Of a DNA stretch of 54,447 nt, positions 51,676-54,447 are shown in pieces. The stretch spans positions 1 through 54,447 of the forward strand of contig JAUSDY010000099.1 of assembly GCA_030650395.1 (NCBI GenBank). Direction: 5' to 3'. Position numbers and translations under genes: made by a program. Source of the stretch: Acidobacteriota bacterium (lineage in GTDB: Bacteria; Acidobacteriota; Vicinamibacteria; Vicinamibacterales; UBA2999). Numbering within the stretch: the stretch's first letter is position 1; each line of letters starts with the position of its first letter. The notes below the pieces were generated by a model. It saw nothing but the letters and a program-made list of their open reading frames with translations. It did no database searches and was not told where the DNA came from.

Positions 51676-52122
51676 TCAGCCCAGTATCTTGCGGACGGCT
51701 TCGTTCACCTTTTTGCCATCAACGGTCTTGCCCGCCAGGGCGGCCATCACAGCTTTCATCACTCGGCCCATGTCTTTCTGGCTGGCCGCGCCCGTTTCTG
51801 TAATCGCGGCCACCACCGCCGCCCCGATCTCGTCGTCTGACGCCGACGGCGGAAGGTAGGTGTCGAGGATCACAATTTCGGCTTGTTCCTTGTCGGCCAG
51901 GTCCTTGCGCCCGCCCTTGGTGAACTGGTCGATCGAGTCGCGGCGCTGCTTCACGAGCTGCGATACGACCTGCAACTCCTCGGCCGCTTCCAGCGCGCGG
52001 CCTTTCTCGATGCTCTTGTTGGTGAGCGCCGTCTTGAGCATGCGCAACGGCGTCAAACGCGCCGCATCCTTGGCCTTCATGGCGGTCACGATATCGGTAG
52101 TCAACGACTGTTCTAGTGACAT
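51676..52122 (-). CDS. YqeY/GatB-like domain protein
   Basis: 148 residues from ATG 52122, with GGAGG 8 bases upstream. The sequence MSLEQSLTTDIVTAMKAKDAARLTPLRMLKTAL and the segments RRDSIDQFTKGGRKDLADKEQAEIVILDTYLP and DMGRVMKAVMAALAGKTVDGKKVNEAVRKIL match the YqeY family, whose C-terminal part resembles the tail domain of the GatB amidotransferase subunit. Its role is not established; tRNA-related work is suspected. A heptamer array CAACTTT lies just ahead of the start. Confidence 0.88.
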   Translation of the reverse strand: MSLEQSLTTDIVTAMKAKDAARLTPLRMLKTALTNKSIEKGRALEAAEELQVVSQLVKQRRDSIDQFTKGGRKDLADKEQAEIVILDTYLPPSASDDEIGAAVVAAITETGAASQKDMGRVMKAVMAALAGKTVDGKKVNEAVRKILG

Positions 52123-52134
52123 GTCCAAAACCTC

Positions 52135-52162
52135 CAACTTTCAACTTTCAACTTTCAAGTTA
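52135..52162. repeat. Heptamer array CAACTTT between GNAT and yqeY
   Basis: Three exact CAACTTT units and a variant CAAGTTA that includes the GNAT stop codon. Confidence 0.85.
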
Positions 52163-53197
52163 GTGATCGAGATCACCATCGCCGAGCGTGAAGTGCCAAT
52201 CGTCTGGCGCCGAGTAGAAATCCTTGGGCACGCCGACCGCATTGACCTTCACGGTGATGTCGACGCCTGACTTCACCACGAAATACCCCGAGCGCCTGAG
52301 GACCCGGCGAATCGACGCGTGCGTGGCGTAACACCGGATCTTGTCCGAGTCGGCGGCGCGCGCTTCGCGATCGATCCACCGGGCCAGCGTCTTCAGCCCG
52401 CGCTCGTCGGACGGATCCGCCAGCAGATCGACGATCTGGGTGACGCGGCCCTGCGGCTCGCGCAAGTGGCGATAGACCACGTAGCCGTCGACCTCTTCGC
52501 CGCGCCGCAGCAGCGCCGCCGTGTAGCGCACGTGCGGCGGCTCGATGAACTTCCAATTGAGGTAGCGTGCATCCCGACGGACCGCGATCGCGAACCGGCC
52601 GGCGAGCCGATCCCACAACCGGTCGACGCTCAGATCGAACCGCCGGATCATTTCCACTTCTTCCTTCAACGGCTGCGATCGTGACACGACGCGGACGACA
52701 GGGAGCGTGAGTGCGGAGATGAGGCGATTGATCGCGACCGGCCAGGTCGGAATGCGAAACGCGCGACGGCTGATCGGTTTCACCAGGCAGGTGAGCGGCT
52801 GGGCCTTCGGCCATCGCATCTCATCCAGCCGTGTTCGCGTGGCGCTCGACAACGCCGCGCCAAGCGCGACGCCGGTGCCGCGATCCCACGCGCGCAGCAG
52901 CGCGCCCCCAAGCCCCTGTCGCTGCCGCTCGGGGATGACGAGCGGATCCGCGCTCCACGTTCCCGCCACCTCGGCGCCCGCCACCACGACGCGGACGGGC
53001 GTCAGCGGGATGGCGGCGATGATCGTCGGGCCTTCGCGCACGACCCAGAACGGAGGCTCGACGCCGCCTGCCGGGTTCTTGCGCTCCCAATCCCAGCGCA
53101 AGCGCACGCGATCGGCGGCCTCGGTACCGAAGGTGCGCCGGTACAACTGCTCGACGCCGCGTCGATCGTCTGGGGTGTAGCGCTCGATGTCGGACAT
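52160..53197 (-). CDS. GNAT-type acetyltransferase with duplicated fold
   Basis: 345 residues. The N-terminal half has a GNAT acetyl-CoA motif (VAGTWSADPLVIPERQRQGLGGALLRAWDRG) and an AVGAALSS-like turn. The second half (RRDARYLNWKFIEPPHVRYTAALLRRG, VDGYVVYRHLREPQGRVTQIVDLLADP) looks like a second, motif-poor GNAT domain. This tandem arrangement occurs in Eis/FemX-like and polysaccharide-locus acetyltransferases. Acceptor unknown. A DegT-family aminotransferase lies nearby but is separated by another gene. Confidence 0.72.
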   Translation of the reverse strand: MSDIERYTPDDRRGVEQLYRRTFGTEAADRVRLRWDWERKNPAGGVEPPFWVVREGPTIIAAIPLTPVRVVVAGAEVAGTWSADPLVIPERQRQGLGGALLRAWDRGTGVALGAALSSATRTRLDEMRWPKAQPLTCLVKPISRRAFRIPTWPVAINRLISALTLPVVRVVSRSQPLKEEVEMIRRFDLSVDRLWDRLAGRFAIAVRRDARYLNWKFIEPPHVRYTAALLRRGEEVDGYVVYRHLREPQGRVTQIVDLLADPSDERGLKTLARWIDREARAADSDKIRCYATHASIRRVLRRSGYFVVKSGVDITVKVNAVGVPKDFYSAPDDWHFTLGDGDLDH

Positions 53198-53268
53198 GTA
53201 CGCAAAACGGGCGGGCGAACCGCGTTTGCGATCTGCCCGCCCTCGATTGTACGTCGGGGACTTGCGAC

Positions 53269-53293
53269 GGCCGGTCTAAAGACTCGCCTCTAC
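53269..53293 (-). repeat. Decayed REP-like element
   Basis: GGCCGGTCT-AA-AGACTCGCC then CTAC. The stem has mismatches, but the CTAAAG centre and CTAC/GTAG tag are kept. It lies 3 bases beyond the stop of the next gene. Confidence 0.65.
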
Positions 53294-53296
53294 GTC

Positions 53297-54067
53297 TTAG
53301 ACGCCGGGTGGCCTTACGACGGTGCCCGGTTGCGTCACGCCCGGTTGTACGACGGGCTGCTGAATCATGCCCGGCATCGTCGCGCCCGTGGTCCCGAAGG
53401 GCGTCGTCGGGCTTGTCGGAACCGACGAGGGATTAATCGTGATCGTTTGCGGCTGGTTCGGGTTGAAGCCCGCGCCGCCGGGGAACGCTCCGTTGGGCAT
53501 CGGCTGGCCGTTGAACGCGCCGGGTTGCGGGAAGACCTGCTGGCCGGGCTGCGGGAACGTGAAGACAGGCGGATTCGGCGGATTCGGATCCTCTTCTTCG
53601 TCTTCGTTCGGATCAGTCGGCTGTTGTTCCTGCCGGACCGGGCGCGACGGAATGAACCGCTGCGTGCCGTTGTTGGGATTGGCATTGTTGGCCGCCGGTC
53701 TCGACGCCGCTGCGGGTGCCGGACCCGAGCTCGTGGCCATCACGAGAATGCGATCGTACATCGATGCGCCAGCCACCGCGCCGCGCGGTGCGGCCATATA
53801 GCCGGCCACACTTCGCAGGATGATGTCGAGGGCCTGCGCTTCGGGCACATCGACGAGTTTCAGCGTCAACGGTGCGCCGGAGATGCGCTCGGCGCCGACG
53901 ACCTTGGTGCCACCGAGCTTGGCCCATTCATTGAGGATCGTCCGGACCGGTACTGCGGTGGCATCGACGCTGACGCGGCCCTGATTGAAGGAAAGCTTCA
54001 ACCCCTGGGCGCGCGCGGGCGTTGCCACAAAAACCGCCAGTGCAAGGATGAGAAGGGTTCGACGCAT
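53297..54067 (-). CDS. Secreted STN/secretin-N-like domain protein
   Basis: 256 residues with a signal peptide (LLILALAVFVATPARAQ). The segment LKLSFNQGRVSVDATAVPVRTILNEWAKLGGTKVVGAERISGAPLTLKLVDVPEAQALDIILRSVAGY is a secretin/TonB short N-terminal domain. A low-complexity half follows, rich in Pro, Asn, Gln and Thr with acidic DPNEDEEEDPNPPNPP. Such proteins may contribute to secretin or pilus assembly at the envelope, but no secretin is adjacent. Its tail has repeats of QPGV/QPGT type. Confidence 0.7.
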   Translation of the reverse strand: MRRTLLILALAVFVATPARAQGLKLSFNQGRVSVDATAVPVRTILNEWAKLGGTKVVGAERISGAPLTLKLVDVPEAQALDIILRSVAGYMAAPRGAVAGASMYDRILVMATSSGPAPAAASRPAANNANPNNGTQRFIPSRPVRQEQQPTDPNEDEEEDPNPPNPPVFTFPQPGQQVFPQPGAFNGQPMPNGAFPGGAGFNPNQPQTITINPSSVPTSPTTPFGTTGATMPGMIQQPVVQPGVTQPGTVVRPPGV

Positions 54068-54123
54068 TCAAAACGCCATAGCCAGTATAACCCTTCAGAC
54101 GGCGGGGACCGTTACCTGGCTTG

Positions 54124-54159
54124 CCATCCGAAGCTCGTCCGGACGCGAGCGAAGGATGG
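54124..54159. repeat. Palindromic repeat CCATCC-GAA-GCTCG...CGAGC-GAA-GGATGG
   Basis: Two stems (6 and 5 bp) are separated by a symmetric GAA/GAA internal loop, with TCCGGACG at the tip. It lies between the STN-domain protein and the aminotransferase gene. It is a REP-like element without the GTAG tag. Confidence 0.65.
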
Positions 54160-54170
54160 CCGGACAGGAT

Positions 54171-54447
54171 TTAGCGCCTGAAAGAGGCCGCCGCCGAGGC
54201 TACGGCCGAGATGTCGGCGTCGCGCAGGCCCGGATACAGCGGCAGCGACACGACTTCGGTGCAAATGCGGTTGGCAGCCGGGCAGTTGGCCGGGGCGAAC
54301 GCCGCTAGAGCTGGCTGCTGCGGAATCGGCACGGGATAGTGAATCAGCGTCTCGATGCCGCGTTCCGACATGTGCGCCATGAAGGCGTCGCGATGCGGCG
54401 TCAGCACGGGAAACAGGTGATAGACGTGGCCGGCGTCGAATTCGCGC
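54171..54447 (-). CDS. DegT/DnrJ/EryC1/StrS aminotransferase, 3' end only
   Basis: The frame is open to the right edge, so only the last 91 residues are present: REFDAGHVYHLFPVLTPHRDAF, then GIETLIHYPVPIPQQPAL and SLPLYPGLRDADISAVA. These are the C-terminal motifs of sugar-aminotransferase-type PLP enzymes (H-Y-P-x-P-x-H region and LPLYPxL). Such enzymes act in nucleotide-sugar and exopolysaccharide pathways. The catalytic Lys lies outside the window. Confidence 0.88.
   Translation of the reverse strand, partial: REFDAGHVYHLFPVLTPHRDAFMAHMSERGIETLIHYPVPIPQQPALAAFAPANCPAANRICTEVVSLPLYPGLRDADISAVASAAASFRR

Overview
The window is high-GC bacterial DNA with dense coding on both strands. Its gene content suggests an Acidobacteriota genome, most likely class Vicinamibacteria (Luteitalea/Vicinamibacter-like). 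The indications are two secreted proteins joining a haem c motif to a copper-monooxygenase-like region, an M28 peptidase beside a PQQ-type propeller, a phosphatidylcholine synthase, a stand-alone mxaRSACKL-like cluster, and many dispersed palindromes. This placement is an inference; the window holds no rRNA, tRNA or CRISPR array that I can see.

Layout. 1-6208 (+): end of a ThyX-family gene, phosphatidylcholine synthase, MBL hydrolase, hybrid histidine kinase, M20 peptidase. 6259-8544 (-): DUF1684 lipoprotein, HAD phosphatase, SirB1-like protein. 8581-10517: alpha/beta hydrolase, a nucleotidyltransferase remnant, DUF2071. 10535-16680 (-): MoxR, DUF58, MxaA-like, VWA, MxaK-like, VWA in the order mxaR-S-A-C-K-L, without methanol dehydrogenase genes. 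16744-28469: aldo/keto reductase with an internal gap, cytochrome/monooxygenase-like proteins, metallophosphoesterase, PQQ propeller, M28 peptidase, Tat-exported aminotransferase, HIT protein. 28466-29202 (-): a VapBC-type pair. 29284-37840 (-): a fatty-acid beta-oxidation operon (TetR/FadR-like, FadN, two hydrolases, FadA, FadE, MBL hydrolase) with a clear operator at the regulator. 38012-46591: S23-type four-helix protein, ABC exporter, GNAT, matrixin-like lipoprotein, sulfatase, beta-propeller, fused E1 alpha/beta. 46652-54447: cupin, miniature LemA-like protein, rhomboid protease, MFS, MurJ, YqeY, GNAT, STN-domain protein, and a DegT-family aminotransferase running off the end.

The most unusual content is non-coding. 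(1) A structured element of about 370 bp occurs twice, inverted, at 25960-26334 and 48247-48614. Each copy is built from two long hairpins, and two base pairs covary between the copies. (2) There is a REP-like family in which the tetranucleotide GTAG precedes a hairpin with a CTTTAG-type centre. The stem words differ from place to place but the architecture is the same. One copy sits in frame inside the FadA-like thiolase and is flanked by a 5-bp direct repeat. (3) Short tandem arrays of period 7-9 lie at gene borders. In three places two arrays face each other around a segment, and in two genes the array encodes the signal-peptide core. (4) A 21-bp-arm hairpin that supplies both stop codons is reused at two convergent gene ends.

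Together the genes describe a heterotroph with a periplasmic and secreted oxidative, proteolytic and phosphatase repertoire, regulated fatty-acid degradation and branched-chain 2-oxoacid oxidation. The genome appears to be strongly shaped by small repeated elements.
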